Shown: positions 8,206 to 18,687, counted from the first letter of the stretch. The stretch is DNA of 38,306 nt from an uncultured Roseicyclus sp. (GCA_937139335.1 CAKZPN010000051.1:1-38306), one strand, 5' to 3'. The notes: generated from the letters alone by a model not told the origin. A program made the numbers and translations.

Positions 8206-9480
8206 CTACCGCGCTGATAGGAAGTCGCTAAAGGAAAGAAAGCCCTTGATCTTCTCGACATCAACGAAAAGATCATGGGAGTTTCTTTCGATGAAGCCCA
8301 TAGATCTGATCTTTTCTTGATCAAGAGGAAAGCCGTTTGGAGCAAGTGCTTCGAAAGGGTAGTATTCAAGACCTCTTTGCTGGCAGATTATCCAGTATTC
8401 CATTGACAAATGGGCGTTGAACAGCTCCAGAACCTTTGTCCCGGCAGGGCAGAAGATGAGGTTTGCCAATCCGGCACCATGGGGTGCGATTACGTGACTG
8501 GCCTCAGACATAATTTTTCCCACCTCGGAAATAGTATGGTTCTCAAGCCCTATGACCTCGAAACCTTCTTCGGCCAGCAGGCGCACTACGGCTTCTTCAT
8601 TAGTTATTCTTCTCTTTGACGCTCCCATTCTACTGATAAAGATTCGCCGCTCTGCATGGCGCGTCGTTTCTTCAAGGCCGAAGAAATCCCTTACGGAATC
8701 GTAGACGCAGGGATTTACAGAAAAGCGAGTCCGTGGATTGCTCACCGCGGAAAAGGAATCAACTGAAAAATCATGGCCCAACGATTGGCGGGTAAAGACC
8801 TTTTTCAGATCTATTCCGAGATCTGCTAAAGATTCTCTATGAAAATTCTGGGATACCGTCGCAAACAGAAAATTGTCGAAGTTGGCAAGGTCATATCCGT
8901 TGGACCGCAGGAAGAGAAGCCTTGGAAGAGTATCGAGCAGCCAATGGGTGTAAATGGCAGACCCCTCGACGACGCCAACGAACGTATGCCCTGGGAGGTG
9001 GACGGGTTCGGTGGCTGCCAGGAACGGCGCCAGCGGCCGGCCGTTGCGGTCGGTCATCTGCGGAATGATTTCGCCTCCCGCCATCGACAACTTGCGGAAA
9101 TTGCTCACGTAGTGCCGGCTTGGTCCACCTTCCGTCAATACCACTGGTTGAACATCTACCGCGCCAGACCGGAAACCATCCAAGAGGTTGCCGTGGACGT
9201 AGTTCCGCGACGGGGCAACCAGCGCGGCCTTATGACCGGGCACGAGCTCCCGAGTTGGAATCTGGAGTGATTGCTGATCCTGCGGCGTCAGCTGCGCGGC
9301 AAGCCATTCCGGCATCGTCCCGTACAGCCGCAGCGCCTCCGCTTCCTGGCGGCTCAGGAGCCCGGTCGCCGTACCGGCATCCGCGATGGCTGGGAAATCG
9401 AAATCTGGTGCCGTTCGCGCCAAGATGCTGCGCGCCTGTTCAGCCAGTTCCAGTCGATTCCTGTCTGGATCATCCGTCAC
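8206..9480 (-). CDS. Glycosyltransferase family 61 protein (DUF563)
   Basis: A 424-residue GT61-type glycosyltransferase. The family core is clear in the C-terminal half: GVVEGSAIYTHWLLDTLPRL, then RRIFISRMGASKRRITNEE, and the conserved HGAGLANLIFCPAGTKVLEL block. Members transfer xylose, GlcNAc or related sugars to glycans; in bacteria they are often found in capsule clusters. The start is GTG at 9480 with AGGG six bases upstream. It is the last of three minus-strand genes (manC, methyltransferase, this one), 76 bases after the methyltransferase. Base composition changes inside the gene: a hand count of 8221-8280 gives 26 of 60 GC, while 9001-9060 gives 44 of 60. The part encoding the C-terminal half is thus AT-richer, consistent with horizontal exchange of part of the gene. 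Confidence 0.85.
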   Translation of the reverse strand: MTDDPDRNRLELAEQARSILARTAPDFDFPAIADAGTATGLLSRQEAEALRLYGTMPEWLAAQLTPQDQQSLQIPTRELVPGHKAALVAPSRNYVHGNLLDGFRSGAVDVQPVVLTEGGPSRHYVSNFRKLSMAGGEIIPQMTDRNGRPLAPFLAATEPVHLPGHTFVGVVEGSAIYTHWLLDTLPRLLFLRSNGYDLANFDNFLFATVSQNFHRESLADLGIDLKKVFTRQSLGHDFSVDSFSAVSNPRTRFSVNPCVYDSVRDFFGLEETTRHAERRIFISRMGASKRRITNEEAVVRLLAEEGFEVIGLENHTISEVGKIMSEASHVIAPHGAGLANLIFCPAGTKVLELFNAHLSMEYWIICQQRGLEYYPFEALAPNGFPLDQEKIRSMGFIERNSHDLFVDVEKIKGFLSFSDFLSAR

Positions 9481-9556
9481 GGTATTCCCTTTTTTTGGAG
9501 CAGGGATATCCTGATCTGGATCAAGCTTCTAGCGCTGGCCCCCAAGCATCCCCGCC

Positions 9557-10366
9557 TTAAACTTCTCCCAGCCCAAGATCACCCCACTTCTGCAAGTTCG
9601 GCTGCACCGTCAGGGTGTCGTATCCGAACCTCCGCACCCGCTTCATCCGCGTGTCGGGATGGGATGCCTTGACATAGTTTTCTACCGCCTTGAGGTATCT
9701 TGCGTGATACGAATACGATGCCAGCAGCAGCTTGTTGCAGGTCACAACCAGCGGGATGAACGCGAAATCCCGCATCAGGTACATCCTTGCAATCGCCTCC
9801 TGCACGCCCGGCCAATTCGGATTGGTGTAGTCGTCCACTGCAATGATGCCGCGGTTCGCCGTGACGGACATGGCGAATTCGATATCATTCACCGTATGAA
9901 CAACTTCGTGGCATCCATCGACGCTGAAGAAGGCGAACGCACCTGCCGATTCAAGAAGCCCATCCGCATCGCGTCGCGTCAAAGCGAGGGAGTCCGCTTG
10001 TACAAACTCGACTGCCCCGTCCGGAAACCCGTGCTCCATCAGGTTCTTCTTGACGACGTCAAGTTTTCCCACACCGGCCCCGTCCAGATTGAATTGCTGC
10101 ATGTCGAACACGTCGATAGCGGCGGCACGGTTCGTTGGTGACGTTCCGAATGTCTTGCAAAGGCCAATGAAGAACTTGCCTTCGAAGACCCCGATCTCAG
10201 CGACTGGACCGTCCCCAATTTCGAGATAGAGCGGCCACAGCGTTTGCCACAGCTGCGGAATGCACCAGCCATTGACCTTGTGAATACCATCCGAAAGGTA
10301 AGCATTCACTTCACCCAATCGCTGTTCGGTATCCGCCCCCTCACCCCCGCCCATATCCATCCTCAT
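9557..10366 (-). CDS. Class I SAM-dependent methyltransferase (Methyltransf_24-like)
   Basis: A 269-residue protein with a Rossmann methyltransferase core: motif I is VAEIGVFEGKFFIG (residues about 54-67), an acidic AAAIDVFDMQQF segment follows, and FFSVDGCHEVVHTVNDIE is typical of the Methyltransf_24 group found in O-antigen and capsule clusters. It probably methylates a sugar or another glycan component. The start overlaps the end of manC. ATGs at 10366, 10360 and 10354 are in frame; the 10354 ATG has GAGG six bases upstream and may be the true start. The gene is translationally coupled to manC and followed by the GT61 gene. The acceptor is unknown. A glycosyltransferase function is unlikely because no such motif is visible. 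Confidence 0.75.
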   Translation of the reverse strand: MRMDMGGGEGADTEQRLGEVNAYLSDGIHKVNGWCIPQLWQTLWPLYLEIGDGPVAEIGVFEGKFFIGLCKTFGTSPTNRAAAIDVFDMQQFNLDGAGVGKLDVVKKNLMEHGFPDGAVEFVQADSLALTRRDADGLLESAGAFAFFSVDGCHEVVHTVNDIEFAMSVTANRGIIAVDDYTNPNWPGVQEAIARMYLMRDFAFIPLVVTCNKLLLASYSYHARYLKAVENYVKASHPDTRMKRVRRFGYDTLTVQPNLQKWGDLGLGEV

Positions 10367-11771
10367 ACCGCACGATGTCGTCCTCTCCGAGATACGTCCC
10401 GGTCTGCACCTCGATCAGCACCATGGGGACCTTGCCGGGGTTCTCCATGCGGTGCGTGGCGCCGAGGGGAATGTAGACCGACTGGTTCTCCGAGACCAGC
10501 CGCACCTCGTCCCCGACCGTCACCTTCGCGGTGCCCTGCACCACGATCCAGTGCTCCGCGCGGTGGTGGTGGCTCTGCAGGCTCAGCGCCGCGCCGGGGT
10601 TCACGTGGATGCGCTTCACCTGGAACCGCTCGCCAAGCACGAGGCTTTCGAACCAGCCCCAGGGCCGGTGGTCGAGCGGGAATTCGGTCGCCTGCTTCGC
10701 GCCGCAGGCCTTCAGCGCGGCGACCGCCAGGCGCAGGTCCTGCGCGCGGTCCATCGGCGCCACCAGAACGGCGTCGGGCATGGCGACAGCGATCATGTTC
10801 TTCAGCCCCAGCCCGATCAACACCTGCCCGCCGGACTCGGCGCGCAGCAGCGTATCGCGGCAGTCGATGGCGTGGACCGGGCCGCCCGTCGCCACGCCAT
10901 CGGCATCGCGCCCCATCTCGCGCCAGACCGTCTCCCACCCACCGAGGTCGGACCAGCCGCCGTCGAAGGGCACGACGCTGAGGCCTTCGGCCCGTTCCAT
11001 CACCGCGTAGTCGATCGAGATGTCCTCGGCCTCGTCCCAGGGCCCGGCGGCAAGGCGCAGGAAGCCCAGGTCCGGCGTGGCGTCGGCCACCGCGCGGCGC
11101 ACGGGGGCCATCAGGGCGGGGGCGTGGGTTTCGAAGGCCGCGATCAACGTGTCGGCGCGGGCGAGGAAGATGCCCGCGTTCCACAGGTAGGTGCCGGCCT
11201 CCAGCATCGCCTCGGCGGTCGCGCGGTCGGGCTTCTCGATAAAGCGGACGAGCGGGCTGGCGCCCCCGGTCTCGGCCCCGTCCTCCAGTTCCAGGTAGCC
11301 GTAGCCCGTCTCAGGGCGGTCAGGGCGGATGCCGAAGGTGACGATGCGCCCATCGGCGGCAGCGGCGGCGGCAACGGCCAGCGCCTTGTGGTAGGCCGGC
11401 ACGTCGCGGACGACGTGATCGGAGGGGCTGATCAGCACGGTCGCCGTCGGATCGCTCGCAGCGATGTGCAGCAGCGCCGCGAGGACCGCGGGGGCAGTGT
11501 TGCGCGCGGCGGGTTCGAGCAGGACCGCGGCCGGGTCGGCGCCGATCTCGGCCATCTGCTGGGTGACGATGAAGCGAAAGTCAGATCCGGTGACGACGAC
11601 CGGCTTGGCAAAGCCTGCCCCCGTGACGCGCCGGACCGAGGCCTGGAACAGGCTTTCCTCGCCCATCAGCGGCGAAAACTGCTTGGGATAGCTGCGCCGC
11701 GACAGGGGCCACAGCCGCGTGCCGGACCCGCCGCAAAGCAGGATCGGGGTGATCTGGGCCGGAGCACTCAT
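10341..11771 (-). CDS. manC: Mannose-1-phosphate guanylyltransferase / mannose-6-phosphate isomerase
   Basis: A 476-residue bifunctional enzyme of GDP-mannose synthesis (the AlgA/XanB/CpsB type). The N-terminal pyrophosphorylase signature is CGGSGTRLWPLSRRSYPKQF at residues 13-32. Further along are TVLISPSDHVV and FGIRPDRPETGYGYLE. The C-terminal cupin isomerase domain has HHHRAEHWIVVQGTAKVTVG and PLGATHRMENPG. The family is about 470-480 residues, which fits the ATG at 11771 (GAGG eight bases upstream); a longer frame to 11810 would add 13 residues unlike the family. It supplies GDP-mannose, and through it GDP-fucose or GDP-rhamnose, for the surrounding glycosyltransferases. The methyltransferase gene overlaps its end. 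Confidence 0.95.
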   Translation of the reverse strand: MSAPAQITPILLCGGSGTRLWPLSRRSYPKQFSPLMGEESLFQASVRRVTGAGFAKPVVVTGSDFRFIVTQQMAEIGADPAAVLLEPAARNTAPAVLAALLHIAASDPTATVLISPSDHVVRDVPAYHKALAVAAAAAADGRIVTFGIRPDRPETGYGYLELEDGAETGGASPLVRFIEKPDRATAEAMLEAGTYLWNAGIFLARADTLIAAFETHAPALMAPVRRAVADATPDLGFLRLAAGPWDEAEDISIDYAVMERAEGLSVVPFDGGWSDLGGWETVWREMGRDADGVATGGPVHAIDCRDTLLRAESGGQVLIGLGLKNMIAVAMPDAVLVAPMDRAQDLRLAVAALKACGAKQATEFPLDHRPWGWFESLVLGERFQVKRIHVNPGAALSLQSHHHRAEHWIVVQGTAKVTVGDEVRLVSENQSVYIPLGATHRMENPGKVPMVLIEVQTGTYLGEDDIVRYEDGYGRG

Positions 11772-11834
11772 AAGCAGCGCCTCGCGTCTGGAGTGGCTGC
11801 CATGAGCCATCTTGGCGGCAGATCACCCGACAAT

Positions 11835-11856
11835 ATGCCGGATGTAAACCCGGCAT
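11835..11856 (-). promoter_or_regulatory. Inverted repeat upstream of manC (candidate operator)
   Basis: A perfect 7-base inverted repeat, ATGCCGG (11835-11841) and CCGGCAT (11850-11856), with an 8-base spacer that is more AT-rich than its flanks. It lies 64 bases upstream of the manC start on the minus strand, in the only sizeable gap before the manC-methyltransferase-GT61 group. Position and symmetry suit a dimeric repressor site; no regulator is identified. Confidence 0.3.
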
Positions 11857-11883
11857 TCCGGCGCGCGCACCCTTCTGCAGCGG

Positions 11884-11903
11884 GACGGCAGGCAACTGCC
11901 GTC
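11884..11903 (-). terminator. Stem-loop after the TPR/GT32-like gene
   Basis: GACGGCAG (11884-11891) and CTGCCGTC (11896-11903) form a perfect 8-bp stem with a 4-base loop, 16 bases past the stop of the TPR/GT32-like gene. There is no T-run after it on the minus strand, so it may be a Rho-dependent end or an mRNA-stabilising hairpin rather than a classic intrinsic terminator. Confidence 0.4.
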
Positions 11904-11919
11904 GGTCCGGGCGGGATTG

Positions 11920-14490
11920 TCAGGCTCCGGGCTCGAACCCCGTATCGTCCGGCGCCAACAGCTTGCTCAACGCGGCGACGAAGCCGGTCTGGCCGCGTCG
12001 CCCGTGCCGTCGGTCCTGGGCCGACGCGCCCTGGTACGGCCGATGCGGATGGACCATAGTCCGCAGTTCAGCGAGAGGTTGCAGTCTCACCGGTGCGCCC
12101 GTCTCGGGGCTCTCGCCGAGGCCGGCGGCAAGCACCCGCGTCAGCAGGCCCGGACCGGTCTTGAACCACCGATGGTCATTCTCGCGGGTCAGGCAGGAGG
12201 CGACCACCCGGTCAAAGGCGTCGGTCAGGACCGGATGCCCGGGGACGGCAATCACGACGTCGGTCGAGACCGCGCCGCTGGCGTCGAGGAAGAAGCCGGC
12301 ACCGCTGACCGCGTCGATCACCGGGTCGATGTCCGCCGCCGGCCATTCGGACGGGGCAAGCGCCAGCCCGCCCACCACCATCAGTGCGGCGAGCATCATC
12401 AGGTCGGCTTTCTGCTCCCGCTCGGGGGCCATGGCGTAGGCCCTTGCGGCATCGGCGCCGACCCGCTCGCGAAGCCAGCCGGGGGCCGCCCGCTCGTCAT
12501 GGACGATCACTTGCCGCCGCGACCGGGTCCGCCATTCATCCAGGATGCGCTCAACCTCGCCCGGGATCGGCGGCGGCCCGGGCCAGATGACGTGGATCAG
12601 GTCGGGCACCGTTGGGGCCTCACCGATCCCTGTGGCTCGGGTATTCGCCTGCGGACCAAGCCGTTGCACCAGCGTTCGCGCCGGAAGAAAGAAGCTCTGC
12701 GCCGCTTGCGACAGGTCTGGATGCTCGGTATCCCGCCAGTCGATCCCGGAGGCTGCCAGAATGCGCGCCTCGTTCAGCAAGCTGCCGACGCGGGTGGCGC
12801 GCGGGCGGCAGATCACGGCCTCCTCCAGCGGCCCGTCCGTCACCGACAGCCGTGCGGCGCAGGCCTCGGCGGTCGAAAGATCCCCGGCCAGCACATGCAG
12901 CTCGATCATGTTGATCAGCGGCAACCGCCCCGCCCCTGCCCGTTCCGCCGCTTGGCAGGCGTCAAGCGCCGCCTCGACGTCGCCCGCGGCCATCGCGGCG
13001 GAGACGCGGCTGGCCAATCCCTGCGCCGCGCCGATCCCGGCGGAGGCGAGCAGGTCCGACACCCGGTCTGCAGCCCCGCAGGCAATCAGCGCGTCCGTCG
13101 CGAGGTCGAGGATCTGCGGCTCGGCGGGCCAGCGCCTGCAACACGCGCCGAGGTAGCGCGCGGCAAGCCGGCCCGTGCCAGCGCCGACAAGGACGCGGCC
13201 GAGACGCTCCGCGGCCTCCGCATCGCGGCGGGGCGCCGGATGCGCCAGCACCCAGTCCAGAGCCGCGCGCGGGCCGCGCCGCAACAACCGGTCCTCGATG
13301 GCGAAGGCCTGACGATCCGGGCCGGGCCAGGGCGCGCCGTCGAAGGCGGCACTCAGCCGGTCGGCCAGGCTGTCCGAGCCGTTCCGCCACGCCCGCTCCA
13401 CCAGGCGGAAAGCCAGGTACCACGGAAGGTCGGGGTGGGCGACAAGGCGGCGCAGGAACGCCTCGGCGGCGGCGGCATCCTCGCCCAGCGCGGCGTCGAG
13501 GCCCGCGAAGAGCGTGGCGGCGTCCGTGTCGGGGTCGGTCTCCCCGCTGTCCGTCTCGATGTCGGGCGGGCCCTCCACGGCCTCGTTGTCGGGCCGCGAT
13601 GGCGGATCTGGGGCATTTTTCGGCCCCGCGTCAGCGCTCAGCCGGGCCAGCGCCGCCACGGCTTCGGCCGAAAGCTCGGGATGATCCAGGTCGCGCAGCC
13701 GCGTCCACAGACGGCGGGAGGCTTCCCTTGCGCCCGTCTCCTCGGCGACGTCCGCCCGCAACCTCAGGAACCACGGCGCGAAGGACGGGTCTTCGGGTGC
13801 ATTCTGCGCGAGGGCCAGGGCACGATAGGAATCGCCGGCAAGCCAATGCGCCTGCGCCGCGCGCAAGACGATTTCGGGGTGCTGCGGATGATGCGCGAGC
13901 GCGGCCGTCGCGGCAGCGACCGCGGCCTTGCCGTCAGCGGCCTGCAGGGCGATCTCGATCCGCGCCAGATGGGCGCGTTCGTCATCAGGGTGCTGCGCCA
14001 GCACATGGTCGCACAGGCCTGCTGCCTCGGCCACGGTTCCGGCCGCACGGTGCAGCCCGATGGTGAAGCTGCCGTCACCGGCAGACAGTTCATCCATCGC
14101 CGGAACCTGCATCAGCTCCAGCGCCGCGGCAGGCTCTCCGTTCGCCTCGAGCGCCTCGGCGGCCTTGCGGCGCAGCAGGAGCTCGCTGGGCATCCGGATC
14201 ACCGCGTCGCGCCCCATCGCGATCGCCGCAGGCGTATCGCCGCGCGCCCGCGCCAGGTCGATCAGACCGACCCAGGCCCACAGATGATGGGGGTTTTCCG
14301 CGACTATCTTGCGGAACCCGGCCTCGGCCAGCTCTGTCTCTCCGGCCTCGGCCAACCCGCCCGCCACACCGAACCTCAGCGCCGCAAGCCAGCCTTGTTC
14401 TCCCTCGGCACTCTGCAGCCAGACGGCAAGCTCGCGCAGCAGGTCGGTCGCACGCTCCGAATCGTCACTCGTGTCACCCACAGGTGTCAT
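11920..14490 (-). CDS. TPR-repeat protein with C-terminal GT32/OCH1-like domain lacking DxD
   Basis: An 856-residue protein. Residues 1 to about 320 are helical TPR-like repeats (for example AEAGFRKIVAENPHHLWAWV and AAAIAMGRDAVIRMPSELLL). An acidic, proline-rich linker (about 325-350) leads to a second helical region to about 610. From about 630 a domain opens DLIHVIWPGPPPIP and continues QKADLMMLAALMVVGGLAL (about 693-710), the pattern of the Gly_transf_sug (GT32) fold. In active members the GG is followed by a metal-binding DxD; here the text reads LALAPSEW, without either aspartate. It may be an inactive or regulatory glycosyltransferase-like protein, or use another metal site. The ATG at 14490 has GAGGGAG nine bases upstream; GTG at 14496 is too close to it. 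It lies between the amidase and manC genes on the same strand. Confidence 0.65.
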   Translation of the reverse strand: MTPVGDTSDDSERATDLLRELAVWLQSAEGEQGWLAALRFGVAGGLAEAGETELAEAGFRKIVAENPHHLWAWVGLIDLARARGDTPAAIAMGRDAVIRMPSELLLRRKAAEALEANGEPAAALELMQVPAMDELSAGDGSFTIGLHRAAGTVAEAAGLCDHVLAQHPDDERAHLARIEIALQAADGKAAVAAATAALAHHPQHPEIVLRAAQAHWLAGDSYRALALAQNAPEDPSFAPWFLRLRADVAEETGAREASRRLWTRLRDLDHPELSAEAVAALARLSADAGPKNAPDPPSRPDNEAVEGPPDIETDSGETDPDTDAATLFAGLDAALGEDAAAAEAFLRRLVAHPDLPWYLAFRLVERAWRNGSDSLADRLSAAFDGAPWPGPDRQAFAIEDRLLRRGPRAALDWVLAHPAPRRDAEAAERLGRVLVGAGTGRLAARYLGACCRRWPAEPQILDLATDALIACGAADRVSDLLASAGIGAAQGLASRVSAAMAAGDVEAALDACQAAERAGAGRLPLINMIELHVLAGDLSTAEACAARLSVTDGPLEEAVICRPRATRVGSLLNEARILAASGIDWRDTEHPDLSQAAQSFFLPARTLVQRLGPQANTRATGIGEAPTVPDLIHVIWPGPPPIPGEVERILDEWRTRSRRQVIVHDERAAPGWLRERVGADAARAYAMAPEREQKADLMMLAALMVVGGLALAPSEWPAADIDPVIDAVSGAGFFLDASGAVSTDVVIAVPGHPVLTDAFDRVVASCLTRENDHRWFKTGPGLLTRVLAAGLGESPETGAPVRLQPLAELRTMVHPHRPYQGASAQDRRHGRRGQTGFVAALSKLLAPDDTGFEPGA

Positions 14491-14550
14491 ACACACGCAC
14501 TCCCTCAGCGGGCCATCTTCACCAGCAAGGCGGGTATTGCAATCGGCCTG

Positions 14551-15425
14551 TCAGCGGAGGCCGTGAGCAGGTTTGTCCAAGCCCGGCCCGACGCGCATCG
14601 GTTCCAGCCGCTCGGGTGCGGCGATGCCCCAGGCCGGGATCTGCGCGCGCGCGCGCGCCACGGCACTCAGGTCGAGGTCGATCACCCTCAGTGTCGGCGC
14701 CTCCTCGCCCAGATCGGCCAGCACCTCGCCCCAGGGCCCGACAGCCAGCGAGTGGCCGTAGGTTTCACGTCCGTCCGCGTGAAGCCCGGCCTGCGCGGCG
14801 GCCAGCACGAAGGCTCCGCTTTCGATCGCGCGGGCGCGCAGCAGAACTTCCCAATGGGCGCGGCCAGTGGGCACCGTGAAGGCCGCGGGGATGAACATCA
14901 GCACCGCACCCGCCTGCGCAAGCGCGCGGTAGAGATAGGCGAACCGCATGTCGTAGCAGATGCTGAGGCCAACCAGCCCCCAGGGCGTCTCGGCCACCAC
15001 GGCGCGCGCGCCGGGGGCGAAGCGTTTCGATTCCCCGATCGGCTCCTGCCCCTCCAGCGTCACGTCGAAGAGGTGGATCTTGTCGTAGTCCGCCACGATC
15101 CCGCCCTCCGCGTCGATCAGCGTGGAATGGTTCAGATAGCGTCCGTCCGGCCCGCGCACGGGGGTCGATCCGCTGTGGATCCAGAGCCCGTGCTTCGCGG
15201 CTAGATCGCGGCAGGCGGCGATGAACGGGTCATCGCCGGCTTCGACCACCTGCGCCTCGGACACCTCCGGCTTGCGCGCCATCAGCCCCGCGACTTCGGG
15301 CAGGGCCAGCAGTTCCGCCCCCTCGTCCGCCGCCTGCTCAGCCAGAAGCGTGACGGTCTCGATGTTGGCCGCGTGGCTGTCGGCCGAGCACATCTGCGCC
15401 AGCGCGACGCGGAGCGTGGCGCGCG

Positions 15426-15429
<4 letters not shown>
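14551..15429 (-). CDS. Carbon-nitrogen hydrolase (nitrilase superfamily, Nit1/Nit2-like amidase)
   Basis: A 292-residue cytoplasmic amidase of the nitrilase superfamily. The catalytic triad is visible: Glu45 in [10 protein letters not shown], Lys117 in DYDKIHLFD and Cys158 in [10 protein letters not shown]. Sequence and length match the Nit1/Nit2 branch, which includes omega-amidase and deaminated-glutathione amidase. These enzymes clear alpha-keto amides formed by promiscuous transamination. The start ATG overlaps the stop of glpK (ATGA), so the two are translationally coupled even though no metabolic link to glycerol is obvious. The frame stays open far upstream in the opposite-phase glpK sequence, but homology begins at this ATG. 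The substrate is not determinable here. Confidence 0.85.
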
Positions 15430-16940
<1,511 letters not shown>

Positions 16941-16998
16941 CGGTCTCTCCCTCTTGCCTTGGCCGTCAACCTAGCTGTCCGCTCCGGGAAATGCCACG

Positions 16999-18570
16999 TC
17001 ACTCTGACGGCCGCGCAGCTACCGCCTTTGCCATGAAGTCGCTGATCTGGCCGATCTGCTCGGGCGACAGGCGCAGCCCCAGCTTGGTCCGGCGCCAGAT
17101 CACGTCTTCGGCCGTGCGCGCATATTCCTTGCGGATCAGCCAGAGCAGCTCCACCTCGGTCAGGCTCGCACCGAAGTCCCGGCCGAGGTCCGCGGCCGTG
17201 GTCGCGCCATTCAGAACCACCTTCGCCTCGGTCCCGTAGGCGCGGACCAGCCGCTTCGCCCAGCGTGCATCCAGGAACGGGTGGCGCTGTCGCAACTCGG
17301 CAATCAGCGCGTCCACGCCATCAACCGGGAAATCACCGCCGGGCAGTGGCACGCCGGCCGTCCAGGGCCCGCGCGTGCCGGGAAACCGCGGCGACAGCTT
17401 TTCCCACGCATCCTCGGCCAGCTTGCGGTAGGTGGTGATCTTGCCGCCGAACACGTTGAGCAGGATCGGCCCGTAGTCGTCGACCGACAGCACGTAGTCC
17501 CGCGTCGCCGCCGTGGCCGATTTCGCGCCGTCGTCGTAGAGCGGGCGAACACCGGAGTAGGTCCAGACCACGTCGCCCTCGGTCAGCGGCGTCTTGAAGT
17601 ACTCGTTGGCGAATTTGAGCAGGTAGTCGCGTTCCTCGGGCGTGCAGACGGCGGCGCGCGGGTCGCCGTCATGCTCGTTGTCGGTGGTGCCGATCAGGGT
17701 GAAATCGGTCTCGTAGGGGATCGCGAAGATGATGCGCCCGTCGGTGCCCTGGAAGAAATAGCATTTGTCATGGGACGTGACCCGCGGCACCACGATGTGC
17801 GAGCCGCGGACCAGCCGCACGTTTTCGCGGCTGTTCTGCCCGATCACCCCATGCACCACGTCGGCGACCCAGGGTCCGGCGGCATTGACCAGCGCCTTGG
17901 CGGTGACGACACTCTGCGACCCGTCCCGGTCGAGCGTCACATGCCACAACCCTGCGGTCCGCTCCGCGCGCAGCACCTTCGTCCGCGTCAGGATGCGGGC
18001 GCCGCGCGCCTCCGCGTCGCGGGCGTTCAGCACGACCAGACGCGCATCCTCCACCCAGCAGTCGGAATATTCGTAGGCCTTCGTGAAGCGGTCCTGCAGC
18101 GGCGCACCCTCGGGCGTGCCGCTCAGGCTCAGCGTTTTGGTCGGCGGCAGGATCTTCCGGCCGCCCAGGTGATCGTACAGGAACAATCCCAGCCGGATCA
18201 GCCAATCGGGCCGCCGCCCGCGCATCCAAGGCATCACGGTCATGAGCAGGCGCGAGGCGGGTGTCGTGCCGTCGAACCGCATGTCCCTGGACAGCGGCAA
18301 GACGAAGCGCATCGGCCAGCTGATGTGCGGCATGGCCTTCAGCAGCGTCTCGCGCTCGGCCAGCGCGTGGCGCACCAGCTTCAGCTCGAAGAACTCCAGA
18401 TAGCGCAGACCGCCATGGAACAGCTTGGTCGAGGCGGACGAGGTCGCGCCGCCCAGGTCGCCCATCTCGGCCAGGCACACGCTCAACCCGCGACCGGCGG
18501 CGTCGCGCGCGATGCCGCAGCCATTGATGCCGCCACCAATGATCAAAAGATCGACAGGCGTGTCTCTCAT
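16999..18570 (-). CDS. glpD: Aerobic glycerol-3-phosphate dehydrogenase
   Basis: A 523-residue FAD-dependent dehydrogenase that oxidises glycerol 3-phosphate to dihydroxyacetone phosphate and feeds electrons to quinone at the inner membrane. The FAD-binding motif is LIIGGGINGCGIARDAAGRG at the N-terminus, followed by the family segment SSASTKLFHGGLRYLE. A central VNAAGPWVADV and a later YSGVRPLYDDG are typical of GlpD. The ATG at 18570 has AAGGA six bases upstream; the frame extends 17 codons further up but without family similarity. It heads the glpD-glpK-amidase run. Upstream are CGAA boxes that could bind a DeoR-type regulator. Confidence 0.96.
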   Translation of the reverse strand: MRDTPVDLLIIGGGINGCGIARDAAGRGLSVCLAEMGDLGGATSSASTKLFHGGLRYLEFFELKLVRHALAERETLLKAMPHISWPMRFVLPLSRDMRFDGTTPASRLLMTVMPWMRGRRPDWLIRLGLFLYDHLGGRKILPPTKTLSLSGTPEGAPLQDRFTKAYEYSDCWVEDARLVVLNARDAEARGARILTRTKVLRAERTAGLWHVTLDRDGSQSVVTAKALVNAAGPWVADVVHGVIGQNSRENVRLVRGSHIVVPRVTSHDKCYFFQGTDGRIIFAIPYETDFTLIGTTDNEHDGDPRAAVCTPEERDYLLKFANEYFKTPLTEGDVVWTYSGVRPLYDDGAKSATAATRDYVLSVDDYGPILLNVFGGKITTYRKLAEDAWEKLSPRFPGTRGPWTAGVPLPGGDFPVDGVDALIAELRQRHPFLDARWAKRLVRAYGTEAKVVLNGATTAADLGRDFGASLTEVELLWLIRKEYARTAEDVIWRRTKLGLRLSPEQIGQISDFMAKAVAARPSE

Positions 18571-18611
18571 GCCTGTTCCTTGCCCTGTCCGGAGTTGTGT
18601 CGCGCGCACCC

Positions 18612-18662
18612 CGTTTTCCACCTCATGTTCGATCTGTCAATTTTCCGGTTCGCATTTCTTCG
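18612..18662 (-). promoter_or_regulatory. Candidate glpD promoter with phased TTCG boxes
   Basis: On the minus strand a perfect TTGACA occupies 18640-18635, with AAAACG at a 17-base spacing as a poor -10. TTCG (CGAA on the minus strand) occurs at 18628-18631, 18649-18652 and 18659-18662, spaced 21 and 10 bases, i.e. on one face of the helix. DeoR-family GlpR repressors are known to bind such short TTCG-type repeats. The assignment is inference. Confidence 0.3.
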
Positions 18663-18687
18663 TTCTGCCACGGGTCGTTGCCCTGCA

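Noticed and set aside
11917..15204. Long plus-strand open frame opposite the TPR/GT32 and amidase genes
   Set aside because: Arg/Gly/Gln-rich text without domains, exactly opposite two well-supported genes; a shadow frame.
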